The position numbers and the translations under genes are program-made. Below the pieces are notes generated by a model. The model searched no databases. It was not told the DNA's origin and worked only from the letters and a program-made list of their open reading frames with translations. Source: Folioceros fuciformis (taxonomy: Eukaryota; Anthocerotophyta; Anthocerotopsida; Anthocerotales). Taken from it: a stretch of 57,746 nucleotides of DNA. Within the stretch, counting starts at the first letter, position 1. Each line of letters begins with the position of its first letter. Where the stretch lies: the NCBI GenBank assembly GCA_049999805.1, contig JBNGIO010006370.1, positions 59,329 to 117,074 on the forward strand, in the 5' to 3' direction. Below are positions 21,552 to 32,126 of the stretch, one piece after another.

Positions 21552-22115
21552 TTATGAAGGGAAGGACCTTAGATCAGCAAGCTGCTGTCTGAGATTAGTA
21601 ATATCTGATGCATGGCTCTTCACTTCCAATTCCAGACCTACTGCTGAAACTGACTCAGATTCCCGCTGTTTCTCCAGACGATCTAAATGAGATGTTAGAA
21701 GGTCCACACGTCTGGAAGTCTCCAAGACAGCGGACTTAACATTCAGCAGTGAATTAAGAAGTACATCAAATTGCTTTAAATCAAAGTGCTTCGAATTATC
21801 TTGTACAGGAAAAGGAAGTTGACAACATCTACAAGTAGCAGGTAATTGGGGTAATCGGCAAGATGAATCTGGTGCAAACTGCCTGCCTGGAACTGCAGAT
21901 TGATGCGCTCCCACTTGACTGGAATTATAGGTTTCAAGAAACGTCTGCAGAAACCGTACTCGCTCCTCTTGCTGTGCTTGTGAAAGCACGTTCTTGAAAT
22001 AAAGGTTCTCAAATTGAACTCCGAAATCTTGTATTTCTGATGTTGGTGTCGCAAGACATCGACCCTGCCTACTTGCTGATGTCCAATGATTCCTGCAAAC
22101 ACCTTTCCTCGGCAT
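21552..22115 (-). CDS. Extra open frame upstream of gag in the younger Copia element
   Basis: A 187-codon frame that starts about 140 bp after the primer-binding site and stops 14 bp before the gag ATG, in a different frame. It has a Cys cluster (CRLPQLPATCRCCQLP) near residue 90 and a helical coiled-coil-like second half (LLNSLLNVKSAVLETSRRVD, LLTSHLDRLEKQRESE). It ends in a leucine-rich segment. No family is recognised. Its intact length in an otherwise decayed element is notable. Confidence 0.5.
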   Translation of the reverse strand: MPRKGVCRNHWTSASRQGRCLATPTSEIQDFGVQFENLYFKNVLSQAQQEERVRFLQTFLETYNSSQVGAHQSAVPGRQFAPDSSCRLPQLPATCRCCQLPFPVQDNSKHFDLKQFDVLLNSLLNVKSAVLETSRRVDLLTSHLDRLEKQRESESVSAVGLELEVKSHASDITNLRQQLADLRSFPS

Positions 22116-22256
22116 CGTGCCGGTTCCGCATTAGCGAATGCCTATTCTGCTCTTTTCTCTAATGAGAATTATCCATAATCCAAGAAACACCATTATCAAG
22201 TCCTCCCCACATTAAATCTAAGAGGAAGTAAAGAGCAGAAAGGCATGGATCAGCAT

Positions 22257-22269
22257 GGCTCTGATACCA
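22257..22269 (-). other. Primer-binding site (initiator-Met tRNA type)
   Basis: The complement reads TGGTATCAGAGCC, the usual plant Copia site complementary to the initiator tRNA-Met 3' end. It abuts the 5' LTR with no spacer. Confidence 0.9.
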
Positions 22270-22461
22270 AGCTGAGATTATAAACAATACCAAAGAAGCA
22301 AGAGCAGAAAGGCAATGGCAATCATTATGTGTAAGAAGACCTACAAATATGTCAAGGGGCATAAGTAGTTATAACTGCTAGTCTATCCCTAACTACCTAA
22401 GATGTAACCCTAAGTACATACTAACAATGTATATAATAAGTAATTATTATTTTTCCTAACA
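22270..22461 (-). repeat. 5' LTR of the younger Copia element (192 bp)
   Basis: Same length as the left LTR, with two differences (G versus A near 22,289 and near 22,371). It is followed by the TSD CAATG. Confidence 0.95.
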
Positions 22462-24212
22462 CAATGCAAACGACCATGTTGCTTAAGAAATTGAGAAACC
22501 ATGCTAACCGAGTAGCTGATGACAGGACGAGTCCAGTTAGCCAAAAAGATTAGGCAGCCAACTGCCTCGGCATAAGGGACTGCAGCCATATCAATCAATC
22601 TCAGCTTGACTCTGAGGTGAGTGTTCAGCAGTCAGCTTTACCCCCACTGACGAGGAGTGGTAACAGATCTAGCATCTTGTAGGTTAAAGCACTTGAGAAT
22701 TTCTTTGAAGTACTTGGTCTGAGGTAGAGTGATCTGTCCAACAGTCCTGTCTCACAGAATCTCTATACCAAAATAGAACTGCAGATCCCCTTGATCTGTC
22801 ATCTCAAACTCCTGTCTAAGCATTGCTTTAACCTTGTTGAGTTGTTCTGTACTGTTGCTGAGAAGAACACAATCGTCTCCATAAAAGGCAAGTATGACGA
22901 AGAGAGTTCCAGCAACTAGGATGAACACATTGCTATCAGTAGGAGATTGGAGAAAACCAAGCTTCTTGAGGTATTTCGTTATGCGCTTCTACCAAGCTCT
23001 AGGAAATTGCTTTAAGCCATAGATGGTCTTGAGAAGCTTGCAGACTTTATTGACCAATTTCTTATTGACAAAACCTCAGGTTGCTCCATGTACAGACTTT
23101 CTTCAAGTTCACCATGCAAGAAAGCAATAGAAACGTCCATCTGTTGGACCTCAAGATTGAACTCAGCAGTGAGAGCAAGCAGGATTCTGATCGAAGATGG
23201 CTTAACAACGGGGGAAAAGGTATCTCCATAGTCAATTCTAGGTATTTGACTAAAACCTCGAGCTACCAATCGAGACTTATATCTAACAACAGTACCATCA
23301 GATTTAAGTTTAGTCTTAAATACCCATTTGCAACCGATAGGTTTTTTCCCAAGTGGTAAATCTGCCAACTCCCAAGTGTTGTTCTTTACCAAGGAGGAAT
23401 ATTCCTCATCAATTGAAGCACGCCATTTATCTCCATTAGGGCCATTAATGGCCTCCTCATACGACTGGGGGTCAGGATGAACATCAGGTACATGCAGATT
23501 TGTCACATTTACCAATGATCTTCGAAAGTCTTCTGACTGGTAAAGTGGTTCCTCCCACTAATCCCTAGGTCTCCTTTCTCTAACAGGATACCTTGGCTCA
23601 GGAGGGAGAGGGGCAACAGGATCCTCTTCTTCAGCAGCCTGATCAACTTCACCATCGGAGTTATGATCAGTGCCAAGGTCCTGCTCATCATAGTGTTCTG
23701 ACATATTGTTTTGTACCCTTTCAAGCACAACATTGAAGAGTCCAGGTGCTGGTAATTGATGCCTGAGAAGGTTCAATTCATGATCTTCATCATCCCCCAG
23801 ATCATGTAAGTGATCCACCGACTCCCCGTCTGAATCTGGATATTGACCAATAGGTGCTTGCATATGTATAGGATCAGGTTGATTTAGGTCAACAGAGATA
23901 ACCAGGTTATCCACTAAAGAACATGAGTCTTCTCCTGCAGCATCAGTCTCCAACAGTGAAGTACTGGGACCCGACCTTGGTGAAGTTGGTTCATTAAAGG
24001 TCACACTCCTAGCAAGAACAACACTTCAAGATTTCGGGTCAAACAGCCTGTAAGCTTTGAACACTTCAAAGTATCCCAGAAAGAGAGAAGGCTTATCCCT
24101 GTCATCTAACTTTTGTTGTCTTTGTTTAGGTATATATGCAAAGGCCAAGGACCCAAATACTCGCAGATGTAGCAAACTGGGTTTCTTTTTCTAGAAAGCC
24201 TCGTCAAGGGGA
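22462..24212 (-). mobile_element. Old Ty1/Copia element, integrase C-terminus and RT part
   Basis: Minus-strand blocks in order from the right: KKKPSLLHLRVFGSLAFAYI, then the acidic linker frame 24,004-23,558 (DGESVDHLHDLGDDEDHE). RT follows at 23,515-23,012 (WRASIDEEYSSLVKNNTWEL, ARLVARGFSQ-like, MDVSIAFLHGELEES), then YGDD near 22,871-22,886. PYAEAVGCLIFLANWTRP and FLKQHGRLH lie at the insertion point. Several frameshifts and stops are present (for example TAG in place of Trp before KKKPSLL). It is interrupted by the younger Copia element and truncated at about 24,212 by unrelated DNA. Confidence 0.92.
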
Positions 24213-26640
24213 GACCCTTCCCCTCCGATGGCCATGCATAAAGCGGTGGATCCCTCTTGCGTGGGAGCTGGGAGACGTAGAGTCTCTACGACCAGGGAGG
24301 GATGACTTCAGACCGAGCCTACCAAACTAGATGGTACAATCCAAGGCCTTGGAGAAGGAACCCCTACCGCTTCTTCGATAGCGATTCCCTCCTCGGCGGA
24401 CTCATGGAGTACACGGAGTACCTCCATATGGTAGAATGTGAAGCTGTCATCCAATTATTGGATGGCATCTGTGACCATTCTTCGAAGGATTCGGTACTCT
24501 AGTCTCCATCGCGTCTTTGGCAAGTCCGTATGCTAAGCAGCACCAGCTCCCACATACCTCCAAAGGTCTTTCAAGGCCACGAAGGTGGCTCAAGCCTCCT
24601 GTGGAAGATGCAATGTGGTGATGGCCTCCACCTTCGTCTTGAGAAGTCCGACCTCGGTGTCTGCACTCCTGTTCTTGAGCTCTCCCACCTTTGTCCGAAG
24701 TTCCCCGTTTTTGTTTGAAGCTTCTTCATTCGCTTTATCAACCAATTGCTCATGTTGGTCCACAGTTCTTCGTGGTTTTGAAGGTTTTCTCGCATGAGGG
24801 TCATCACCGTCCGTAAGGTGCGAACTTCATGTAGGGCTGCCTTCTCCATCGCTTAGGAGTTGCACAATTTTACCCATAGATCCTCTACATGTCATACTAA
24901 CTCCGTTCCCTTCCGGGTAAGCTCCTTCTCTGTGGCGAGGGCTTAGTTCCTCTCTCTTTGATATCGGTCTCGGTCTGCCAGATGCTACTTGCAAGCATGT
25001 GTAGGTTCATTTCCCTCTTCAGCCACACCATCCTCTCCTCTACGTGGGCGACCTCCATGGCTATCCCTTGGTGCTCTGTTAGCTTGTTGCACTCGACCTC
25101 AGCTTCTTCGAGTTGTCGTCCTAGGGTCATAATCTGCTGCTCCCGCTCCAAGCTATGTGCTTCAAGCCCCGAGAGCTACTGCATGCAGTGGTCGTGCTCT
25201 TCTCGGAGCTTGCTAGACTCATCTCAAAGTTCCGAGGCGAGACTTGCAGCTCATTCCTTTAGAGCAGTTAACTACGCTACTAATTCCGTCATTTGCCACA
25301 ACAATGATTCGCCCTCCTAGGCAGCCACCTGCCTAAAAGACTAGGCCAAACCTTCAGCCATGGAGGCCACAATCCCTTGGGTTCCTACGTCGCTCCCTTT
25401 GAGGTGGCTCTAAAGTAAAAATGGTAGTCGGGGGGCAGTTGAGCCCTGCGAAATGACGTCCAAATAGCCCACCTCATTGCAATTAAATTCGTGATACCCC
25501 CTTTGATTAGGATGATAGACCACGGTAGGGTCCTCCATGGTGGGTTGTGCGGCGAGATCTGGCACAACTCCAACCAAGGGTGGACTAGGGGATTGTAGTC
25601 CTCTCCCCTTCTTCCTCCCATGTGGAGATGGCGGCCACTTTTCTACAAGTGTGCAACTAGCTGGACCAACTCCATCTAATCTACCTGCTCCCATTTCATG
25701 GGAGCACCTTGCAGTTTGAAACCAGTTATCCACAGGTTGTCCGGTTCAGGGCTGGTACGAGGAGGAGCTCTACAAGGGAATCCTCTTGGATGTTGTCATT
25801 GAGGGTTGGGCACTCCAACGCTTGGGTGGAGGGGCTTCCTTGGCCGGTGTAGTCGTTGTCTTCTGTTTCTTGGTTGAAGGAGGGTTGGCTGGAGAGATGG
25901 GGACGAAGGGAGGAGCCATCTGAGGGGACTCTGGTTTAGATGCTCTACTAGCCACCTCTTCTTCCGTGGTGTCGGACAGCGAGAGTGGTACTGGGCCATG
26001 GGCAGAGCTTTAGGAATTTGGGTGGCCAGTACCACGACCCTCTTCTTTCGAGTGGAAGTGAGGGCTGGAGTAGCACTAGGAGGGGATGCCCAAGTAGAAG
26101 GGGTGAGCCGAGCCATCTTCATCCTTTTCAAGTCCGTTAAGGCCTTGCAATGACCCTAGACATGGAAAAGGAAAGGAGATAACCCTGAGGTTGGTGGCTT
26201 CTCCTACCTTAACCTCCTAACATTGAATGACGATGAGGCGCGCCACTTCTCTACTTCACAAGTCTTTGATGTTGTGAATCATCTACCCGTTTGTGGTCTT
26301 GAATGATACGTTCATCACAAGTGCTTTGGCGACTTCCTTGACCAAAGCTTTATTCTACTGTGAATTCAAGTAAATCCCTCCACACTTCGAGGCTGGTCAT
26401 TTGTAGACTTCCCACATCATCTGGATGGCCCAAAGAAGAGGGTTGTCTCGAACCTTGATGAACTGCTTTCCCTGCATGCAACGCCAAATGGTCCGAGCTA
26501 ATTCCCAAACCGCTGCAATATACTTGGTGTTCTAGGGGAATAGGAACATACCCAACTCCCACTACTCCATGAGGTCACCAGCAGCCGCCACCCAAGGTGT
26601 GAAATTCGGATACCCTTGAGGTTGTATCTAATCCCTGTTG
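24213..26640 (-). mobile_element. Decayed transposon-derived coding region with coiled coil
   Basis: The minus strand can be read as one degenerate protein across many stops. It begins YIAAVWELARTIWRCMQGKQ and LLWAIQMMWEVYK near 26,530-26,410. A Pro/Ser/Lys-rich region follows (26,130-25,770), then NQRGYHEFNCNEVGYLDVIS near 25,470. A Glu-rich coiled coil is seen in two pieces, 25,151-24,897 (LGRQLEEAEVECNKLTEHQG) and 24,849-24,571 (MRENLQNHEELW). This layout recalls gag-like or mobile-domain proteins of plant elements, but I cannot name the family. The old Copia element is cut at its left edge. Confidence 0.45.
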
Positions 26641-26675
26641 CTCCGCCAACCGTTGCTGGCTTTGAGAAACTAACC

Positions 26676-26693
26676 TGGTGCCATCTATGGGGA
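26676..26693 (+). other. Possible Ty3/Gypsy (Tat-type) primer-binding site
   Basis: TGGTGCCATCTATGGGGA resembles the TGGCGCCGTCTGTGGGGA sequence that follows the 5' LTR in Tat-lineage elements. No LTR pair or downstream gag is recognisable, so it may be a fossil or a coincidence. Confidence 0.3.
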
Positions 26694-28164
26694 AGAAGTG
26701 GAGGAAGGAAGGATTGGAGAGAGTGAGGTGAGCAAGGGACTAGGAAACTTGATGCAACTAATGGAGTGGGGCTATCTCATGAAAAGACATAAGAGGAGTC
26801 GGAGTGGTGGTGGACTTCGAAATGGCGCCAAAGGAGGTGCGTCGGTAGCGTAATGTTAGAGTACCTTAGCGTAAGAGCTTACGTTGCTGCTATTGCAACC
26901 ATCCCGAGATGGTTACCCTCTTTTGTCCTCATGATGACAAGTACATCAGGCACTAATCCAATCGTGAGTTGCGTCATTCCGTTCGCCAACTAGCTCAGTT
27001 TGGACCACTAAGTTTGGCATGCCTTTAACTTTGAGAATCTGCAAGTAATGACTAAAAAGAGATTATTCATACTTAAAAGAAAAGCATAATGAACCTAGGA
27101 CTCACGTTCGACAAAGGGTTCGTCGGAACACTAGGATAATACTCTGGTGTTTTGGTGCTCACAGCAAGCAATGTGAAGCTTTCGAGCAAGAGGCCGTAGG
27201 TAGTGTGACAAATATGATCCATTAGCACAACAACACAGCGCTCTAAGAAGAGAGCGCTATGTATAAGTTGAGAAGTTAACTTCACGAAGGGCCCAATCAT
27301 GGACATCAGCAGAGGATGCCACCACCTGCAAACAAGACATAGATTAGCAGACGTTTGGGTTAAGAAGGGAAGTCGAAGTCACATACACTGTGGCGGATCT
27401 AACAACCCTTCAAATAAGGTCACAAAAAAAATCAACTGTTTGGGCCAAGGAAGGAAGTCACAACGTCTGCGGTGATAGAAGTAACCCTTCCATGCTAGAA
27501 GTACGCGGACAAGGACCCCATTCGCAGCGATGAAAAGAAACCCAGTAGATGTCACAAAGAAGTCTGCATAAGCTGTCACAAGCATATTTGTATGTAGATA
27601 TAAGCTAGGGCTCTCCTTCTTGCCTCTTCATTACCTAAAATAGTTTCCCCCCAGCCCTCCCGTCCATATTTTTCCATATTGGAGGCCTAGCTTGAGCATG
27701 AGCCTCCGTGAGCCATTCCGAACCTCGCGAGAGACTACCAAACCCAAGACTTATGGCTAGTGCTTGCTCAGGATGCAAAGATGGTTCATTGGCCTTAAGA
27801 GGCCAAGGACAGCCCTATCAAGAGTAGATGACCTAGCCTGCAAGGGATGCCAATTGGTGAAACTTAATTGGGTAGCCTTAAAACTTGGCTAGACTTGAAG
27901 GATAGAGCAATGTGGTATGTAGGTACCATGGATCATTAGGATAGGAATGCATGACAAATTGGTTAAAATATTACTTATCACTGATCAACTCAACTACTTT
28001 GTATCTTTGTAGTAGCCAACAATAATGTGAGAGCTCTAGGTTAGAAGCAGCAACTATTTGCCACCGATGACTTTATGGAATTTGACCCATAGTTTCAATT
28101 TGCCTTTTCTAGAAGTAGAGTTACGAGTTTAAGAAGATAGTAAGGACACAGTGATGGATAGATC
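26694..28164. other. Intergenic/old repeat DNA, no gene seen
   Basis: AT-rich sequence with only short open frames and no recognisable protein segments. Probably old transposon DNA. Confidence 0.4.
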
Positions 28165-28540
28165 TTGCATCAAACTATGTATTAGCGAGCAACATTAGAC
28201 AAAGTAGTAGAATGTAGCATAAGAGAAAGTATTGAAAAGTAGTATCAAACAAGGTATTAGAGAGTAGCATTAGTCCCTTAAGGTATTGGGCAGCAACATG
28301 AAACAAGGTACTAGAGAATAGCATTGGATATTGGACAAGGTATCATAGAGTAGCATTAAACCCTTAAGGTATTGAACAGCAACATCACACCAGCTATTAG
28401 AGAATAGCATCAAGGCATGGACAGTATTATTAGACAAGGTATTAGGAATAGTATTGGATATTAGACAAGGCATAAGAGAGTAACATCCAACATAGTATTA
28501 GATAGTAGTATCAAACAAGGTATTGGACAACAAGATCAAT
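28165..28540 (+). repeat. Degenerate short-period tandem repeat
   Basis: The motif CAAGGTATTAGAGAGTAGCAT recurs about ten times with substitutions and variable spacers of 10-35 bp (some spacers share CCCTTAAGGTATTG.ACAGCAACAT). It is noncoding. Confidence 0.8.
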
Positions 28541-28695
28541 GTCATTTAAATGCAATCCAAGCACATACAACATCAAGGGAGGCTAGAGGCCCAAAAAAAA
28601 CGTCTCTCAGTACTAGGGGCCTTGAAGGACTTGAATGCTAAGAAGGCTTGTGTTGTGTGTATAGGAAGTCTTAAAATACACTAAACCCTTATTGA

Positions 28696-29001
28696 TCATC
28701 TTCCACGTTCATCTAGCTCTAGGCTTGGCTTGTTGGTTCCTATATTTTGTACTCGCCTACATGCCCACACACTAGTTTTTGCATAGGAGATGGCCCAGGG
28801 TCGACAACACTTTTTCTGAAAGCTCCCAACAATATCGTTCCAAAAATAAGCTAGAGACGTTGTAATGAAAGGGCGCAGCTGAGCGACTACTGACCAAGCA
28901 TGATCCCGTTTCCTAAAACGCAAGGAGCTCTTAGAAAGGAGATGTTGTGCGAGCGAGGCTAAAGCTACGAGGGAACCAGCGATGGAGAAAAGCGACGACA
29001 T
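28696..29001 (-). CDS. Small open frame head-to-head with the PPR gene
   Basis: A 101-codon frame whose ATG lies 48 bp from the ATG of the divergent PPR gene. The N-terminus SLFSIAGSLVALASLAQHLL could be a membrane segment, followed by a basic stretch. It faintly recalls the N-termini of BCS1-like AAA proteins but has no ATPase domain. It may be a truncated gene or chance. Confidence 0.25.
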   Translation of the reverse strand: MSSLFSIAGSLVALASLAQHLLSKSSLRFRKRDHAWSVVAQLRPFITTSLAYFWNDIVGSFQKKCCRPWAISYAKTSVWACRRVQNIGTNKPSLELDERGR

Positions 29002-29049
29002 CTCTTCTTGCCTTCTTCGAGATGGGTTGGGTTTTCATGGCTATTTCAC

Positions 29050-31587
29050 ATGAGATGTAACCTGCGATTTACAGACACGCGTGTCGTGGTGATGAAGCAC
29101 CAAGGATGCACGTTTCTGCAACAGCCCAATGTTTTGTCCGCCAGCCAGGCCCGGGCTATCGATAGCAGGTATGTGGGCAGCCGCATGTGCCAGTTGGGGG
29201 CAACGGCAGGAACGTCCTCAGTGGCTCGGGGAGCAGCAGAGGCTGGGCAGGGGCAGAAGGAGCGGCAGGAGGTTTTGTGGCAAGACCTCTTCTCAGATCC
29301 GTGGCAGTGGTGGGACTACCGGGCGGATGCCAAGAGCCCACAGTATCCGGACTTCAGGCACAAGACCTCGAAGCAGGCACTGTGGCTCAACAATTTGTAC
29401 AAGCCTGAGTGGGTGGATGAGGAGCTGGCCAGGAGGGATGTTGGGTTGTCCAAATTCACATCCAGCATGGTACAGACCTTGAGCAGACACTGCGAGCAGG
29501 GGACGGTGGGCGAGGCTGTGGACATTTTGGAGCTCTTGGTGCAGAGAGGATGCTCTGTAAGCCTGTCCGTTTTCCGGTTGGTTTTGAAAAAATGCGGGAC
29601 TGCGAGGGATGTGAGCGTGGGGAAGCGGGTGCATGCGCTGGCTGTTACAAGTGGGTACGAGTCTAGCGCATTCCTGGCCAACCATATCATCTGTATGTAC
29701 GCTTGCCACGGGGAATTAGAGGAAGCTGTGCAGGTGTTCAGCAAGGTGCTTGTTCCAGATGCTTACATGTGGTCGTCCATGATCATGGCTTTTGGGCGAC
29801 AGGGAAAACCAGCGGAAGCTATCAGATTCTACCTGCGGATGCGAGAATCGGGTGTGGAGCCTGACAACCATATATTTGTGGCAGTTCTCAAGGCTTGTGC
29901 CAATGCGGCGGATTTGGTTTCGGGCAAGCAGGTGCATGCTGATATCGTGACCAGTGGTGTGCGGCCCAATGTCTTCGTTGGTAACAGCCTGGTGAACATG
30001 TATGCAAAATGCGGGAGCCTGGACGATGCACGTGAAGTGTTTGACGCCTTGGAAACTAGGGATTCGGTGACATGGAATGCAATCATCACCGGGTATACAC
30101 AGCAGGGGATGGGTCGGGAAGCTCTGGCACTGTATTCGAGGATGCTGGAGGAGGGCATTGCTCCAGCTGACCAAGCCACATTTGTGTGTCTCCTGAAAGC
30201 GTGTGCAAGTGCCGGGGCTTTACACGAGGGTAGGCAGCTTCATGAATTGATTCAAAAGAGGAGACTGGAAGGTGATCTTGTAGTTGGGAGCTGCCTGATA
30301 GACTTGTATTCTAAGTGGGGGGGTGTAGAGGACGCTCGCAAAGTGTTTGACGGATTGTGCAGCAAAGATGTGGTGGCGTGGACTGCCATGATCACAGGGT
30401 ATGCACAGCAGGGAATGGCTGAGGAAGCCCTGTGCCTTTACAAGAGTATGCTGCAGGAGGGCATCACTTCACCTAATCGTGTCACATTTCTCTCTCTCCT
30501 TCACGCATGTGCCACTGTGGGCGCTGCGCAGCAGGGAATGCAGCTTCATGCTCAGATCCGTGAAAGAGGTCTGGAAACGGATGTGCTGGTGGGCAACTGC
30601 CTGGTGGACATGTATGCAAAATGTGGAAGGTTGGAGGCTGCACGATCCGTCTTTGATGCCTTGCCCGTCAGGGATGTGGTGGCATGGAGCGCTCTGCTCA
30701 ATGGCTATGCTGAGCACAGTGATTGCCACATGGCATTCCAGTGTTTCAGAGAGATGCTTCAGCAAGGCGTGGAGCCTAATGGGACCACCTTCAGTAGTCT
30801 TCTCGTGGCATGTAGTCATGCAGGGCTCGTCCTTGAAGGCCAGCAATTCTTCCGGATGATGGTGGATGACTACTGCATTGTCCCCGATGACCATCACTAC
30901 AACTGCGTGGTTGATCTCCTTGGGCGAGCAGGCCGTTTGGATGAGGCAGAACATATTCTGCTCACCATGCCGCTGGATTGTCATGTAGTGGGATGGACTT
31001 CCCTGCTAAGTGCCTGCAAAAGCTACGGTGATGTGGAACGTGGAGAGCGATGCTTCCAACGCCTGGTAGAAGAAGAACCTGAAGTAGCAACTCCCTACGT
31101 TCTCTTAGGTAGCATGTATGCAAATGCTGCCAGGTGGGAAGACTTAGATCACGTAGAGAGCCTTAGAAAGGGGGCAGGTGCTTGGAAGAAGCCAGCCAAG
31201 GCTTGCATCGAGGTGAAGAACAAGGTGCATGAGTTCACAGTGGGTGACGAAAGGTCTGATGTTGCATCTATGCTGAGGGATGTGAGTACTAAATTGAAAT
31301 TGGGCGGCCATGTGCCAGAAACATGGTTGGTCCCCAAGGTAGCCTCTGAGCAGGAGAAGGAAGACGCTTTGTGTGGACATGCCGAGAAACTGGCTCTGGC
31401 ATATGGTCTGCTCAACACTCCAGATGGTACAACTCTGCTTGTAACTAAAAACCTGCGCATGTGCCATGACTGCCACAGCAGCACCAAGATTATGTCACGT
31501 GTGGAGCATCGAGAAATCGTAGTAAGAGATGTACACCGAGTACATCGCTTTCTGAATGGTGCTTGTTCTTGTGGGGATCGGCACTAA
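29050..31587 (+). CDS. PPR protein of DYW:KP class with N-terminal PDF-like module
   Basis: 845 aa, intronless, starting at the first in-frame ATG. After a variable N-terminus (a candidate organelle transit peptide), residues 76-126 form a PDF-like module (VLWQDLFSDPWQWWDYR, YPDFRHK, ALWLNN, PEWV). A PLS-type PPR array follows (NSLVNMYAKCGSLDDAREVF, DSVTWNAIITGYTQQGMG), then E1/E2 with KKPAKACIEVKNKVHEF. The deaminase domain has HAE at 777-779 and CHDCH at 805-809, and ends CSCGDRH instead of CSCGDYW. Catalytic Glu and zinc ligands are kept, so it is probably active. The KP class is linked to U-to-C editing in organelles; the target is unknown. Ser is replaced by Ala in the usual HSE motif. 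Confidence 0.93.
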   Translation: MRCNLRFTDTRVVVMKHQGCTFLQQPNVLSASQARAIDSRYVGSRMCQLGATAGTSSVARGAAEAGQGQKERQEVLWQDLFSDPWQWWDYRADAKSPQYPDFRHKTSKQALWLNNLYKPEWVDEELARRDVGLSKFTSSMVQTLSRHCEQGTVGEAVDILELLVQRGCSVSLSVFRLVLKKCGTARDVSVGKRVHALAVTSGYESSAFLANHIICMYACHGELEEAVQVFSKVLVPDAYMWSSMIMAFGRQGKPAEAIRFYLRMRESGVEPDNHIFVAVLKACANAADLVSGKQVHADIVTSGVRPNVFVGNSLVNMYAKCGSLDDAREVFDALETRDSVTWNAIITGYTQQGMGREALALYSRMLEEGIAPADQATFVCLLKACASAGALHEGRQLHELIQKRRLEGDLVVGSCLIDLYSKWGGVEDARKVFDGLCSKDVVAWTAMITGYAQQGMAEEALCLYKSMLQEGITSPNRVTFLSLLHACATVGAAQQGMQLHAQIRERGLETDVLVGNCLVDMYAKCGRLEAARSVFDALPVRDVVAWSALLNGYAEHSDCHMAFQCFREMLQQGVEPNGTTFSSLLVACSHAGLVLEGQQFFRMMVDDYCIVPDDHHYNCVVDLLGRAGRLDEAEHILLTMPLDCHVVGWTSLLSACKSYGDVERGERCFQRLVEEEPEVATPYVLLGSMYANAARWEDLDHVESLRKGAGAWKKPAKACIEVKNKVHEFTVGDERSDVASMLRDVSTKLKLGGHVPETWLVPKVASEQEKEDALCGHAEKLALAYGLLNTPDGTTLLVTKNLRMCHDCHSSTKIMSRVEHREIVVRDVHRVHRFLNGACSCGDRH

Positions 31588-32126
31588 TGCAAGTCAAATA
31601 CCGTCTCCTAAATTCCGTCTTCACAAGTTTAATGCATTAGCCATGTTACGCCCGTCGCTGCAGGGGATCTTTCCTCTTGCGATCTTCGCGGCCATTCTTT
31701 GTTTCTTGCCAAATTCATGTGGATGCCGACAATACGGCTCACACTAATCTGTTGGATCCAATACCGTCCCTAATCCGAAAACTCCGTCTTTGACAGAGGC
31801 CAGTGCTCGTTCTTTATAAGAGCGGAACATGAGGTTCTTGGGAATGAAGAATCGGTCGTGGAGAAGATGAGGAGCTCATAGGAAACTGAGTCGTGGGTCC
31901 ATAGGGAACTGAGTCGTGGTTGCGGATTCATTAGGAACAAGTGGTTGTGACGCGGATGAAGAGAAGAAGTCCATAGGGAACTTAGTCGTGCCGACGGATG
32001 ACAGGAAGAAGTCTTTAGTCCATGCTTTTTGAGTGCCACGTCTAAAACAAAGCGGGAAGTCTTCAAAGAGTTTGATATACATTATTGGAAAAAAAATGGA
32101 AAATCGAATAGGGCTCGCGCCCAAAG
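31588..32126. other. 3' flank with short scattered repeats
   Basis: No gene seen. CATAGGGAACTGAGTCGTG recurs with small changes near 31,877, 31,900 and 31,971, separated by AGGAAGAAGTC-type segments. Confidence 0.5.

Larger units (their letters stand above)
16196..22461 (-). mobile_element. Younger complete Ty1/Copia retrotransposon, nested, non-autonomous
   Basis: A 6,266-bp insertion bounded by two 192-bp LTRs that differ at two positions (about 99% identical). It is flanked by 5-bp target duplications CAATG at 16,191-16,195 and 22,462-22,466. In element orientation (right to left) it has 5' LTR, PBS, an extra open frame, gag, pol (protease, integrase, reverse transcriptase, RNase H), an antisense open frame, polypurine tract and 3' LTR. 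Coding defects are in-frame TAGs in gag and before the zinc knuckle, frameshifts in RNase H, and loss of the YVDD motif. The near-identical LTRs show recent insertion, so it was probably mobilised by enzymes of another copy. Confidence 0.95.

Noticed and set aside
28165-28540. CRISPR-like array
   Set aside because: Repeats are degenerate with irregular spacers, and the DNA is plant nuclear.
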